Assembly (NCBI GenBank): GCA_045648505.1
Contig: JAZROD010000027.1
Location: 1 to 64,000, forward strand
Direction: 5' to 3'
Source of the DNA: RGIG8700 sp045648505
GTDB lineage: Bacteria; Bacillota; Clostridia; RGIG6154
Length of the DNA: 64,000 bases
Of the stretch, positions 55,280 to 64,000 are shown piece after piece. The notes below the pieces were generated by a model, which saw nothing but the letters and a program-made list of their open reading frames with translations, was not told the DNA's origin and did not search any database. Position numbers and translations under genes: made by a program. Each line of letters starts with the position of its first letter. Position 1 is the stretch's first letter.

Positions 55280-56440
55280 ATGAACATTTTTGAAAGAGAT
55301 AAAAACTATATTGCAAATACTTATGGAAGATTTCCACTTGAGATTGTTTCGGGCAAAGGGGAAATTGTTAAGGATGCAGATGGTAAAGAATATATCGATA
55401 TGGGAAGCGGTATTGCTGTAAATACATTCGGTATGGCAGATGATTTATGGGTTGAAGCGGTTACAAATCAGCTTAAAACCTTTCAGCATACATCTAATCT
55501 TTATTATACAGACCCCTGTGTTAAGCTTGCGGAAATGCTTTGTGAAAAAACAGGCTTTAAGAAAGTGTTTTTCTCAAATTCAGGTGCAGAAGCTAATGAA
55601 TGTGCCGTAAAGGTTGCAAGAAAGTATGGTTTTGAGAAAAAGGGCGAAGGCTTTTATAACATAATAACTCTTAAAAACAGTTTCCACGGAAGAACAATCA
55701 CAACTCTTGCGGCAACAGGTCAGGATGTTTTCCACAAAGATTTTTTGCCTCTTACAGAAGGCTTTTTATATGCAGAAGCAAACAATCTTGAAAGCGTTGA
55801 AAAGCTTGTGTCAGAAAACAAGGTTTGTGCAATTATGATGGAAACAATTCAGGGCGAAGGCGGAGTAAATGTTTTAACAGATGAATTTGTTGAAGGGGTT
55901 TACAAGCTTTGCAAAGAAAAGGATATTCTTCTCATAATTGATGAGGTACAGACTGGCAATGGAAGAACAGGAAAGCTTTACAGTTATATGCATTATGATA
56001 TTGTGCCTGATATTTTCACAACTGCAAAGGGTCTTGGTGCAGGACTTCCAATCGGTGCGGCAGTTTTAAACGAAAAGGCCCAGTATACTTTAAAGGCAAG
56101 TGACCACGGTTCAACCTTCGGCGGTAACCCTGTTTGCTGTGCAGGTGCAGTTAATGTTATTTCAAGACTTGATGATGAATTTTTAAAGACCGTTTCAGAA
56201 AAATCAGAATATATTTTCAACGAACTTTCAAAAGCAGAAGGCGTTGTATCAGTATCTGGCAGAGGTCTTATGATTGGCGTTGAAACAGAGAAAGATGCAG
56301 GGGAAGTAATTGCAAAAGCGATGGAACTTGGAATTTTACCTTTAAAAGCAAAAAACAAGGTAAGACTTCTTCCACCTCTCAATATATCAATGGATAATCT
56401 TAAAAAAGCAATAGATATACTCAAAAAAGCAATGTGTTGA
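55280..56440 (+). CDS. argD: Acetylornithine aminotransferase
   Basis: PLP class III aminotransferase making N-acetylornithine. 386 residues: GKEYIDMGSGIAVNTFG, FFSNSGAEANECAVKVARKYG, SFHGRTITTL, IIDEVQTGNGRTGKL (PLP Asp) and DIFTTAKGLGAGLPIGA (Schiff-base Lys). RBS AGGAG, 8 bp after argB. The terminator stem overlaps the last codons. Later steps (argF, argG, argH) are not here. Confidence 0.95.
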   Translation: MNIFERDKNYIANTYGRFPLEIVSGKGEIVKDADGKEYIDMGSGIAVNTFGMADDLWVEAVTNQLKTFQHTSNLYYTDPCVKLAEMLCEKTGFKKVFFSNSGAEANECAVKVARKYGFEKKGEGFYNIITLKNSFHGRTITTLAATGQDVFHKDFLPLTEGFLYAEANNLESVEKLVSENKVCAIMMETIQGEGGVNVLTDEFVEGVYKLCKEKDILLIIDEVQTGNGRTGKLYSYMHYDIVPDIFTTAKGLGAGLPIGAAVLNEKAQYTLKASDHGSTFGGNPVCCAGAVNVISRLDDEFLKTVSEKSEYIFNELSKAEGVVSVSGRGLMIGVETEKDAGEVIAKAMELGILPLKAKNKVRLLPPLNISMDNLKKAIDILKKAMC

Positions 56441-56459
56441 TTCAGCACATTGCTTTTTT
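56423..56459 (+). terminator. Terminator of the arg operon
   Basis: AAAAAAGCAATGTG (56423-56436) / CACATTGCTTTTTT (56446-56459); the left arm lies inside argD. Confidence 0.85.
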
Positions 56460-56485
56460 AAAAAGCAAAAAATGCAAGAATTTGC

Positions 56486-56514
56486 TTGAATTCAGGTAAT
56501 TGCTGTGATATAAT
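56486..56514 (+). promoter_or_regulatory. Promoter of the large secreted protein gene
   Basis: TTGAAT (56486-56491), 17 bases, TATAAT (56509-56514). Confidence 0.7.
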
Positions 56515-56546
56515 CAAAAGTAATTATAATAAAAGGGGATATTATT

Positions 56547-59066
56547 ATGAAAAAGATGGTATTTGCAATCATTTTTGTGTTGCTGGTATCTTTGGTTGCT
56601 TTTCCTTGCCTTTCAACAGCAAGCGAAGCAGAAGGTCTTGTAACATTTGATGGTTACGAAGCAAGAAAGTACGATTATAACGGCGTAAGAGCTATGTATA
56701 CTCTTGACACAGATGCTCTCAAAACTCTGGAAGAAACCTATAATGTTACAATAGGTGTTCTTTTGGACTTGAATATTGCTGAGGCAGATTATCAGTCTGA
56801 AATGACAGTTAATAAAGCTAAAGTTAATTCAGTGTTCTATTCAACTAAGGATGGATACAAGGGAAAATATTACGATAAAGACAAAAATGATAAAAAAATA
56901 GAGTTTGTATATACGGTTACCTTTGAAGGTGATTCTGCCACAGATGCAAACTATCAGAAAGGGATTTCTGCAAGAGCGTATGTTAAGCTTGCTTCTAAAA
57001 ATGGCGGTGCAGAAAGTGTGATTTATACAGACAATACATCATCTGTGTTTGGTTACAGTATTTCAATGCACGAAACAGCCCAGAACTTTGTTGCAACAAC
57101 AGATAAAAACTATCCTATACTTCAGCGTCTTCTTGACAGTACGCTTAAAGAAATATTTATCAACAACATAACAATTGATAAATATTCTGTTACAGGAGAT
57201 GAAGAGCTTGCAACAGATGTTTCTGATGCAATAAAAGAAAAATTCGGATACAAGCTTCCTGTTGTGGGGGCTCCATATTTTGCAGATTCATACATAGGTG
57301 TGGGAGTTAACAATTCATTGGGACAGAATGTTATATACCGCATAACTGCAAATAACGGTGTTATCAATATTGGATTTAAGGATTCGTCTTCGGCATCTTC
57401 AGCCATTGACAGCTTCAAAGATGCTCTTGATGAAAATAATCCGGCAATAGATGAAACGATAGAAGAAGTACGCATACCAAAATATAAAGTAACATACGGC
57501 GAAGGCGCAAATGACTATATTGAAGTTGAAGCAGGAAAAAGCTTCACACTTCCTGTAGTTAACAAAGCAGGGTATAGTTTTATTGGTTATTTCACAGAAG
57601 CTGATGTTCAGATTGCAGACCTTGAAGGTAACAGCCTTGCAGAGTTAGTTTTAACGTCAGATATTACAGTTGTTGCTAAATACAAGAGAATTCCTACTGA
57701 AGCAGACAGTGCAACAGGTCAGCTTCTTGGTAATCCTTTAAAGGCTTATTACAAGAACACAAGCTTTATACATAAAATATCAAGAAATCCACAGGACTTA
57801 ATTGTTTATAACGGCAAAGTTTACCTTGGCGGTGGTAACTACGATGGTGGTTGGAATTCAGCGCCACCTATAAGTGTTTATGATATAGCATCAGGTACAT
57901 GGGGAAATGTTGATTTTACAGTTAAAATGTATGAAGCATTGGATGCAGGCAGTACAACGACAAAATGGCACGAATTACCTGCAACAAGCTCAAATTCAAA
58001 CAATGTTTACGGCGGAATTAAAAATATCCCTGTAACAACAGATTGTGAAATTTCAAATTTCAGATTTATAAATGGTAAGCCGGTTGCACTTGGCGCAGAT
58101 TCAATTCAGGGCTATACATGGGCAGATGGAACAGTTTCAACAAGCACAACAACTACACAAAAATATGTTGGAAACAACCTTGGTAACTACTACATTGTTG
58201 AAGAAGATGAAAACGGCAACGAAAGATGGGTTGAATACAGAAGCAATGTTTTAAACGGTGTTCATGTTTATGATGTGGTTGAAATTGACTACAATGGTGA
58301 AAAAACATTAATGTTTGCTGTTGGAACAAGCGGAACATATATGCCTGCAAAAATTCTTACAAACAAAGATAAAAAGACATATATATCACCTAAATTCTAT
58401 CTTGCAAACGGCACAGTCTATGACGGAACCAACAACAATAACAGAATTTACAACTTCTTTAAAACAGATGCAGGCTTATTCGCATATTACGCTCATCAGG
58501 GCGGAAAAGATAAGAAAATCTTCAAATACAACTTTACAAACAATGAACACAGATTTGATGAAGTAAGAGATATAACTGTAGGATACGGCGAAGACAGAGA
58601 TTTCAGAACCTTTGTGCAAAGCGATGTGGATAAAAACGATAAGGCAATAACGAGCAGAAGACTCTGGACAGATTTTATCAGAACAGATTCTTTCAATGGT
58701 TATGCATATGTTACAACAGGTAACCTCTACAAAACAAAAACATTTGAAGATATTAAATCAATTAAAGCACCAAACAGTGCAATTGTAACAGACCTTATAA
58801 CAAGAGATGGTAAGCTTTATGCACTTGGTTTTGTAAAGACAAATTCATCAACAAATGCATACACAAACTACATCTGGTCAATAGATGCAAATGACAAGTT
58901 CACACAGATAAGAACATTTACATCAACCGGCGCTTATGCATTAAGCTTTGATAAAGATGCAGACTTCTTCTATGTTGGTCTTGGCGGACCTACAACACAC
59001 ATAACAGATGATGTTGCAAATGTAGGCAATATATTGAAACTTTCAATCAATCCTGTAACTGAATAA
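56547..59066 (+). CDS. Large secreted protein with InlB-type repeat
   Basis: 839 residues. Signal peptide at about 1-26 (MKKMVFAIIFVLLVSLVAFP, then a small-residue cleavage site). Residues 27-305 are of unknown fold. Residues 312-378 resemble a Listeria-Bacteroides (InlB B) repeat: KVTYGEGANDYIEVEAGKS, YSFIGYFTEADVQI, TVVAKYKRI. From 390 on, repeated beta-type pieces such as LIVYNGKVYLGGGNYDGGW and VYDIASGTWG suggest a beta-propeller. No LPXTG or SLH anchor. Own promoter and terminator. Function unknown; perhaps adhesion or glycan binding. Confidence 0.75.
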   Translation: MKKMVFAIIFVLLVSLVAFPCLSTASEAEGLVTFDGYEARKYDYNGVRAMYTLDTDALKTLEETYNVTIGVLLDLNIAEADYQSEMTVNKAKVNSVFYSTKDGYKGKYYDKDKNDKKIEFVYTVTFEGDSATDANYQKGISARAYVKLASKNGGAESVIYTDNTSSVFGYSISMHETAQNFVATTDKNYPILQRLLDSTLKEIFINNITIDKYSVTGDEELATDVSDAIKEKFGYKLPVVGAPYFADSYIGVGVNNSLGQNVIYRITANNGVINIGFKDSSSASSAIDSFKDALDENNPAIDETIEEVRIPKYKVTYGEGANDYIEVEAGKSFTLPVVNKAGYSFIGYFTEADVQIADLEGNSLAELVLTSDITVVAKYKRIPTEADSATGQLLGNPLKAYYKNTSFIHKISRNPQDLIVYNGKVYLGGGNYDGGWNSAPPISVYDIASGTWGNVDFTVKMYEALDAGSTTTKWHELPATSSNSNNVYGGIKNIPVTTDCEISNFRFINGKPVALGADSIQGYTWADGTVSTSTTTTQKYVGNNLGNYYIVEEDENGNERWVEYRSNVLNGVHVYDVVEIDYNGEKTLMFAVGTSGTYMPAKILTNKDKKTYISPKFYLANGTVYDGTNNNNRIYNFFKTDAGLFAYYAHQGGKDKKIFKYNFTNNEHRFDEVRDITVGYGEDRDFRTFVQSDVDKNDKAITSRRLWTDFIRTDSFNGYAYVTTGNLYKTKTFEDIKSIKAPNSAIVTDLITRDGKLYALGFVKTNSSTNAYTNYIWSIDANDKFTQIRTFTSTGAYALSFDKDADFFYVGLGGPTTHITDDVANVGNILKLSINPVTE

Positions 59067-59075
59067 AAACCACTG

Positions 59076-59107
59076 AAGTCGGGGGCTTTTAAAGCTCCCG
59101 GCTTTTT
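59076..59107 (+). terminator. Terminator of the large secreted protein gene
   Basis: A 14-bp stem (59076-59089 with 59091-59104) including two G-U pairs and a T-run. Confidence 0.8.
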
Positions 59108-59118
59108 AATTTTACCCC

Positions 59119-59147
59119 TTGCCAAAAAAGATTCTTTGTTATATAAT
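59119..59147 (+). promoter_or_regulatory. Promoter of the pseudo-ATPase gene set
   Basis: TTGCCA (59119-59124), 17 bases, TATAAT (59142-59147). Confidence 0.7.
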
Positions 59148-59179
59148 TATTGTGTATAAATTTGCAAAGGTGATTGAGT

Positions 59180-61009
59180 GTGAAAAATAAAAAAAGAGGC
59201 AAGACCTCCATAAAAATAAATTATCAGATTTTCAGAAGCTTTCTCTTTTCTTTAAGTGTTGTGCTTGAACTTATTTCCTTCGCTTTCAGCGGAGTGGGAG
59301 CTATTGTTGTTTCTGCCCTTGCGTTTGTTGCCGCAATGGGTGTTATTGCCACAACCTCTGTTAAGAAAATAAGAAAAAAAGAGTATCTGAATTTAGACCA
59401 CGCCACGGTTGTTGCAACCCTTCTTATGTTTTGTATGGGTGCATTTTATCAGGCACTTATCAGTCTTCAGTTGTATATTGCAATTAAGCTTGTATTTGAT
59501 GCCAATAAATTTTTTGTGCCAAAAACATATATTGTTTCCAAAAAGATAAAGGACAGAAAGTATCATGTTATTCATTTCGGGGAAGCGGATACGGTTTTTG
59601 CCCACGAAATCGAAAAAGGTGCAATGCTTGAGCTTTATTCAGGGGAAGTTGTTCCTGTGGATGGAATTGTTAAAGCGGGAACAGGAACGGTTAACACTGC
59701 AAACATCACAGGCGAAAGCAAAATTGTTGCGGTAACCAAAAAAGATAAAATTTATGCAGGCTATACACTTTTAACAGGTAATGTTATTATAGAAGTTACT
59801 GCAGATGCAAGTGAAACTCTTATGAAAAAGTCCCTTGATATGGTTGGCGAGGTGTGTTCTTCAAACACTCAGGGCGAAAAAATCAAAAACAGAATATTCT
59901 CTTTTATATCATTGTTGTTGTTTGTGACAGGATTGACATTTGTTGCTATCAGCTTTTCAATAACAAAGGATTTCAACTGCATAAGATATGGCATTCCTGC
60001 CGTAATCCTTGCTTCAAGTCTTGACCCTGTTAAGATTGTTGTTTCGGATGCATATAAAAGTGCAGTTTACAGATGTCTTGCAAAGGGTATTGTTATAAAT
60101 AAAAAACAGGTGGTTGAAAAAACTTTAAACACAAAAGGTGTGTTTTTTGAACCATCAGGAGTTCTTACAAGCAGTGAAACGGTTGTTCATCAGGTTTGTC
60201 CTTCTGCAGGTATTAACAACGAGCTTCTTTTAAAGCTTGCGGCATACGGAAGATGCAGAGAAGAAAGCAGTTATTTCAAAGCAATAGCAGAGCACGGCAA
60301 AATCAACATAAACTATAACGACATTGTTGACTGGAAATCATATCCTGACGGTGCGGTTATGGTTAAAGTAAAAAACGATATAGAAATTCTGACAGGCTCG
60401 GCAGAAAATTTAAGAAACCGTGAAATAACCAACTCCATATCAGACAGCAGTAATCTGCTTTGTGTGGCGGTTAACGGTAATTTTATCGGATACATTGAAT
60501 TTGACTTTGAAGTTAAAAAAGATATAAGACAATGTGTGGACAGTTTAAGATTTGCAAACATCAGAAATATTGCCATTCTTACAAAAGAAATCAACGAATA
60601 CATAAATGACATTGCGGTTAAAGGCGGTATTGAAAAAATATATAATCTTGAAAACACCGCACAGATAAACGAAATCAAAAGAACTCTTGCAGAAAGCTCT
60701 GTGCTTTTTGCATCAAGAAAAATGGAAGAAACAGACGGCTTCAATGTTTTCAAATACGGAGAGTTTGACTCGGTGTGCGAGGGCTATGTGCTTACTGACA
60801 ATTTATCAGCACCCGTTAACTATGTGAACATTATGAAAGATTGTAAGGTTGTTATGACATATAATTTCCTTATAGCAGTTGTTATGCAGGTAATAGTGCT
60901 TCTTATGGCATATAATTTAACTACTTCTGTATGGCTTATGGTGCTTGTTATGATAGGCATGAAGAAGCTTCAGAAAATAAACTGCATCAACCTTATAAAT
61001 AAAATCTGA
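59180..61009 (+). CDS. Degenerate P-type ATPase-like membrane protein
   Basis: 609 residues from the GTG at 59180 (AAAGG nine bases upstream). Layout is that of a P1B ATPase: N-terminal membrane segments, actuator domain with TGES at 177-180 (EVVPVDGIVKAGTGTVNTANITGES), a membrane pair near 240-290, a cytoplasmic domain, and two C-terminal helices. The phosphorylation motif DKTGTLT is EPSGVLT at 324-330, the CPC membrane motif is missing, and the GDGxNDxP hinge is not found, so ATP-driven transport is very unlikely. No metal-binding N-domain. First gene of a set with PqqD-like, S24/S26 peptidase and ABC exporter genes. Confidence 0.82.
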   Translation: MKNKKRGKTSIKINYQIFRSFLFSLSVVLELISFAFSGVGAIVVSALAFVAAMGVIATTSVKKIRKKEYLNLDHATVVATLLMFCMGAFYQALISLQLYIAIKLVFDANKFFVPKTYIVSKKIKDRKYHVIHFGEADTVFAHEIEKGAMLELYSGEVVPVDGIVKAGTGTVNTANITGESKIVAVTKKDKIYAGYTLLTGNVIIEVTADASETLMKKSLDMVGEVCSSNTQGEKIKNRIFSFISLLLFVTGLTFVAISFSITKDFNCIRYGIPAVILASSLDPVKIVVSDAYKSAVYRCLAKGIVINKKQVVEKTLNTKGVFFEPSGVLTSSETVVHQVCPSAGINNELLLKLAAYGRCREESSYFKAIAEHGKININYNDIVDWKSYPDGAVMVKVKNDIEILTGSAENLRNREITNSISDSSNLLCVAVNGNFIGYIEFDFEVKKDIRQCVDSLRFANIRNIAILTKEINEYINDIAVKGGIEKIYNLENTAQINEIKRTLAESSVLFASRKMEETDGFNVFKYGEFDSVCEGYVLTDNLSAPVNYVNIMKDCKVVMTYNFLIAVVMQVIVLLMAYNLTTSVWLMVLVMIGMKKLQKINCINLINKI

Positions 61010-61022
61010 AAGAGGAAACAAA

Positions 61023-61286
61023 ATGAAAATTAAACAAGGCTTCATAACCAAAAAAGTTGCAGGCGATGTTATAGTAATTCCTGCAGAGCAGGCACTTGTG
61101 GACTTTAAAGCGGTTATAACACTAAACGAAACAGGCGCATTTTTATGGGAGCTTTTAAACGAAGAACAGACAAAAGAGAGCCTTCTTGAAAATATGCTTA
61201 AAGAGTATGACGCTGACAGAGAACTTATTCTTGCAGACATTGAAGACTTTTTAAGAGTTCTTGAAGATAAAGGATTGCTTGAATAA
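61023..61286 (+). CDS. PqqD-family protein
   Basis: 87 residues of the PqqD/RRE fold. VVIPAEQALVDFKAVITLNETGAFLWELL followed by the helical LLENMLKEYDADRELILADIEDFLRVLEDKGLLE is the family pattern (NETGAxLWxxL). PqqD-like domains bind leader peptides for radical-SAM or other modifying enzymes of ribosomally made peptides. No radical-SAM gene is in view. RBS AGAGG; the stop overlaps the next ATG. Confidence 0.87.
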   Translation: MKIKQGFITKKVAGDVIVIPAEQALVDFKAVITLNETGAFLWELLNEEQTKESLLENMLKEYDADRELILADIEDFLRVLEDKGLLE

Positions 61287-61732
61287 TGGAAAAGAAATAC
61301 AGTATGAGTGAGCTTGGACCTGTTATAGAAGAAGTTATAAGCTTTAACGGAAAGATAAGACTTACTGTTACGGGTATGAGCATGTATCCCCTTATGAGAA
61401 ACAGACTTGACAGTGTGCTTCTTAAAAAGGCGGACGAAATTAAAAAATACGATATTCTTCTTTACACCAGAGAAGATAACAGTTATGTGCTTCACAGAGC
61501 GGTTAAGATTAACGAAAATACGGTTGATATAATCGGTGACGGTGAAAGCAGTATTGAAAAAGATGTGCCGAAAGAAAGAATAATAGCGGTTGCAACAGAA
61601 ATAAAAAGAGGTAAAAGAATCATAAAAACAGATTCTTTCCTTTATAAATTATATTGCAGGGTGTGGACTTATCTTATCCCTGTAAGAGTTAAGATGCTTA
61701 ACAGATATATTAAAATCAGGAGGAAATTTTGA
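61286..61732 (+). CDS. S24/S26-family (signal-peptidase-like) protein
   Basis: 148 residues. LTVTGMSMYPLMRNRLDSVLLKKADEIKKYDILLY carries the GMSMYP motif with the presumed nucleophile Ser32; YVLHRAVKI and DIIGDGESSIEKDVPKERIIAVA follow the S26 pattern. The usual general-base Lys falls in an atypical context and there is no clear N-terminal anchor helix; a hydrophobic stretch near 125-135 is the only candidate membrane contact. May cleave a secreted or exported peptide of this gene set. Overlaps both neighbours. Confidence 0.83.
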   Translation: MEKKYSMSELGPVIEEVISFNGKIRLTVTGMSMYPLMRNRLDSVLLKKADEIKKYDILLYTREDNSYVLHRAVKINENTVDIIGDGESSIEKDVPKERIIAVATEIKRGKRIIKTDSFLYKLYCRVWTYLIPVRVKMLNRYIKIRRKF

Positions 61733-63366
61733 AGAAATATATTTCTGCAAGAGAGTACATATTTAAAAATATAAAAAGAAACGGCAAAATTATTTTTGTT
61801 TTGTCGTTATTAAGTGTGCTGGCATCTTTCATAAGCGTTCTTTTTGCAACGGTTTCAAAAAATGTGGTGGATGCGGCAGTAAACGGCACAAAGGAACAGT
61901 TTTTGAATACTATAGTATTTACAGGCATCGTTGTTCTTTCGCAGCTTGTTGTGCAGGTTCTGATTTCCATTGTGTCTGTAATTACCGAAAATAAAATCAT
62001 TCTTAAAAATAAAAGAGATTTTTTTGGTGAAATTCTCAATAAAGATTTTTCAAAAATCAAAAGTTATCACACGGGCGATTTAATGAGCAGAATCAACACA
62101 GATGTTCATGTTGTTTTTGATGGTGTTGTGGACATAATTCCTGTAACACTTTCCCTTTTGAGCCAACTTATATTCGGCTTTGTGCTTCTTTTTACTTATG
62201 ACCCTTTGTATGCAGTAATTTATCTTGCAGCATTGCCGGTTATTATGCTGATTTCAAGGCTTTTTAAGAAAAAAATCAAAGAAATTCATAAGGATGTTGT
62301 AGAAAGTGAAGGTCGTATAAGAGGTAATATTCAAGAGAATTTGTCCAATGTTTTGGTGGTCAAAGCATTTTCTAAGGAAAAAAACAAAAAAAGTTTGCTA
62401 AAACTATTGCAAAATCAAAATTATTGTTGTATAATAAGGAAAAATAAAGTAGGTATCTCTGTTAACCTATTGTTCAGCTTGCTTCTGACAGCAGGCTACT
62501 GCCTGACGGTTATATGGGGTGCATACAGAATTTCAAGAGGGATTTATTCCTTTGGAACATTGGTTGCCATGATTGAACTTGTTTCGCTTGTTCAGGCTCC
62601 AATGAAGTCCTTTTCGGGTATAATGCCTCAATACTTTTCAATGATTGCTTCTGCAGAAAGAATCCTTGAAATTCTCGGTCTTGAAAGAGATGGGGACGGA
62701 GAGGTTGAAGCAGACAGTAGAGCATTGAATATGAACTTTGAAAAAATTATTATTGAAGAGCTTTCCTTCTCTTATGACGGACAGAAGGTGCTTGATAACT
62801 ACACTGCCGAAATTCATAAAGGTGAGTTTGTTGTCTTAAAAGGACAGTCGGGGATAGGGAAAAGCACACTTATGAAAATCCTTCTTGGCGTTTTAAAGCC
62901 TGAAGGAGGAAGTGCTGTTGTTATGTGCAGTGACAGACAGTATTACATAGGAAAAGAAACAAGAAGCCTGTTCTCTTATGTTCCCCAGGGAAATATGATT
63001 TTCTCAGGAAGCATAAAAGACAATATCACCTTCTCTGAAAAGTGCGATGAAGAGCTTCTTGAAAAAGCAATAAAATGTGCTTGTCTTGAAGATGTGATAA
63101 ATCAGCAGGAATTCGGAATAGATACTGTAATAGGGGAAAACGGAACCGGTCTTTCAGAAGGACAGAATCAAAGAGTTGCAATTGCAAGAGCAGTTTACAA
63201 CAACACACAGGTTATTCTTCTTGATGAAGCAACCTCGGCTCTTGATGAAGAAACCGCTCATATTGTTCTTGAAAATCTCAAGTCATTGGGAAAAACAATA
63301 ATAATGATTTCACACACAAGTGAAGCAATCGATGCTTCAGACATTACTTTGACTTTAAAAAAGTAA
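61729..63366 (+). CDS. ABC exporter, fused permease and ATPase
   Basis: 545 residues, TTG start with AGGAGG just upstream. Six-helix exporter membrane domain (about 15-310) and an ATPase domain with Walker A GQSGIGKST (372-380), signature LSEGQ (475-479), Walker B ILLDEA with D499-E500 and the switch His in MISHTSEA. No C39 peptidase domain. It would work as a homodimer, exporting a peptide, lipid or small molecule. Coupled by 4-bp overlap to the S24/S26 gene, so a peptide substrate processed by that protein is plausible. Confidence 0.92.
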   Translation: MKKYISAREYIFKNIKRNGKIIFVLSLLSVLASFISVLFATVSKNVVDAAVNGTKEQFLNTIVFTGIVVLSQLVVQVLISIVSVITENKIILKNKRDFFGEILNKDFSKIKSYHTGDLMSRINTDVHVVFDGVVDIIPVTLSLLSQLIFGFVLLFTYDPLYAVIYLAALPVIMLISRLFKKKIKEIHKDVVESEGRIRGNIQENLSNVLVVKAFSKEKNKKSLLKLLQNQNYCCIIRKNKVGISVNLLFSLLLTAGYCLTVIWGAYRISRGIYSFGTLVAMIELVSLVQAPMKSFSGIMPQYFSMIASAERILEILGLERDGDGEVEADSRALNMNFEKIIIEELSFSYDGQKVLDNYTAEIHKGEFVVLKGQSGIGKSTLMKILLGVLKPEGGSAVVMCSDRQYYIGKETRSLFSYVPQGNMIFSGSIKDNITFSEKCDEELLEKAIKCACLEDVINQQEFGIDTVIGENGTGLSEGQNQRVAIARAVYNNTQVILLDEATSALDEETAHIVLENLKSLGKTIIMISHTSEAIDASDITLTLKK

Positions 63367-63406
63367 AAAAATAATATATATAAGAAAGTAATTGGAGGGT
63401 TCTTTT

Positions 63407-64000
63407 ATGAAAGGATTAACAAAAACAATCGTAGCTTTAGCGCTCGTTATGACACTTGTAGCTACAATGGGTATCTCAGCTATGGCTGCTGGAAACTACA
63501 CAACAAAAACAGTTTATCAGGCTGAAGGCAAAATCAGTGTTGAAGCAAACGCTACAGGTCTTCAGGAAGGCGACATTGTTACATATGTTGCAACAACAGA
63601 TGAAGCTAATGTAAACGAAAATACAATCGTTTATATCAACCAGGCAGAAGCTGATAAAGATGGTAAAGCATCTTTCACATACACAACAGATGTAACAAAC
63701 ATTGATGCTGCAATGTTCTTCGGTGGTAGCACAGAAGATACAAGAGTAGCAGCTGATGAAGAAGCTGGTTATGCTATCAATGTAACAGTTAATGACGAAT
63801 TTGTTGCAACAGTAAATGTTCCTGAACAGGAAACAACAGAGGCTGTTATCAGAAAGTTCGAATTACCAAGTGCAATTTTTGCAGGCGTAAAAGTTACAGG
63901 TGTTACATTTGAGAATGAAGCTATTGGTGCTTTCGCAGCAGATGCTGACACATTAATGGTTTCAACAAACCTTATCAAAGAAAATGGCACTTTAAATATT
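63407..64000 (+). CDS. Secreted protein, C-terminus cut by window end
   Basis: At least 198 residues, no stop before the window ends. TGGAGGG lies 7 bases before the ATG. Signal peptide at about 1-28 with cleavage after AMA. The mature part is rich in Thr, Ala, Val and Glu, with no Cys, Trp or known motif; it looks beta-rich (YTTKTVYQAEGKISVEANA; GVKVTGVTFENEAIG). Codon use (GCT, ACA, GTT) resembles the ribosomal genes, which suggests strong expression. It lies 40 bp after the ABC exporter with no clear promoter, so may belong to that gene set. Confidence 0.75.
   Translation, partial: MKGLTKTIVALALVMTLVATMGISAMAAGNYTTKTVYQAEGKISVEANATGLQEGDIVTYVATTDEANVNENTIVYINQAEADKDGKASFTYTTDVTNIDAAMFFGGSTEDTRVAADEEAGYAINVTVNDEFVATVNVPEQETTEAVIRKFELPSAIFAGVKVTGVTFENEAIGAFAADADTLMVSTNLIKENGTLNI

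Noticed and set aside
59180..61009. Functional copper or potassium P-type ATPase
   Set aside because: The phosphorylated Asp, the CPC membrane motif and the GDGxND hinge are missing, so it is described as ATPase-like only.

Overview
The window looks like a chromosome segment of an anaerobic, low-GC Firmicute of the class Clostridia, probably a gut or commensal lineage. The pointers are strong GGAGG ribosome-binding sites, sigma-A promoters (TTGACA-17-TATAAT), L21 and L10 leader RNAs, a type III glutamine synthetase, indolepyruvate:ferredoxin oxidoreductase, a TM1266-type regulator and BspA-like repeats. Species cannot be named from sequence alone. I saw no tRNA, rRNA, CRISPR array, transposase or phage gene.

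Layout. 0.3-6.5 kb: rplU-rpmA, then obg, a fused nadD-yqeK, rsfS and leuS. 6.7-12 kb (minus strand): HU with glnA type III, and a CapA-like phosphoesterase with an SLH-anchored polysaccharide deacetylase. 12-16 kb: SDR-HAD pair, then yqhQ-prmC and a ferredoxin-thioredoxin-reductase-like protein. 16-25 kb: orphan sugar-binding lipoprotein, GH109-like oxidoreductase, pgeF, iorA and iorB, and a copper ATPase with a fused C-terminal CopZ-like domain. 25-45 kb: surface-polysaccharide locus. 45-50 kb: uracil permease with an attenuator, then rpmG-secE-nusG-rplK-rplA and rplJ-rplL. 50-56.5 kb: TM1266 regulator, LOG protein, and argC-argJ-argB-argD. 56.5-64 kb: a large secreted protein, then a gene set of degenerate P-type ATPase, PqqD-like protein, S24/S26 peptidase, ABC exporter and a secreted protein cut by the window end.

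The polysaccharide locus reads as one Wzx/Wzy pathway. A 4,6-dehydratase, a PLP aminotransferase and a GNAT suggest an N-acylated 4-amino-6-deoxy sugar as first residue, loaded on the lipid carrier by a PglC-like transferase. Three GT4 enzymes, a GT6 (blood-group A/B transferase family), a Wzy-type polymerase and a flippase fused in frame to a GT11 (alpha-1,2-fucosyltransferase family) follow. GT6 plus GT11 predicts a blood-group-like Fuc/Gal or Fuc/GalNAc epitope. Three different ATP-grasp families, a galacturonokinase-like GHMP kinase with a nucleotidyltransferase, and an RmlB-like dehydratase complete it.

Intergenic DNA is unusually structured. There is a hairpin element with a conserved core and compensating stem changes (six copies, four of them just after terminator-like hairpins), trains of tiny hairpins separated by a fixed spacer (GATATT or AACTTCACT), and an ATTGTG(A/C) short-repeat family. 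The most promising candidates for undescribed biology are the pseudo-P-type-ATPase gene set at 59-64 kb, the blood-group-like glycan genes, the copA-copZ fusion with a preserved internal start, the uracil-permease attenuator with no recognised aptamer, and the hairpin repeat families.
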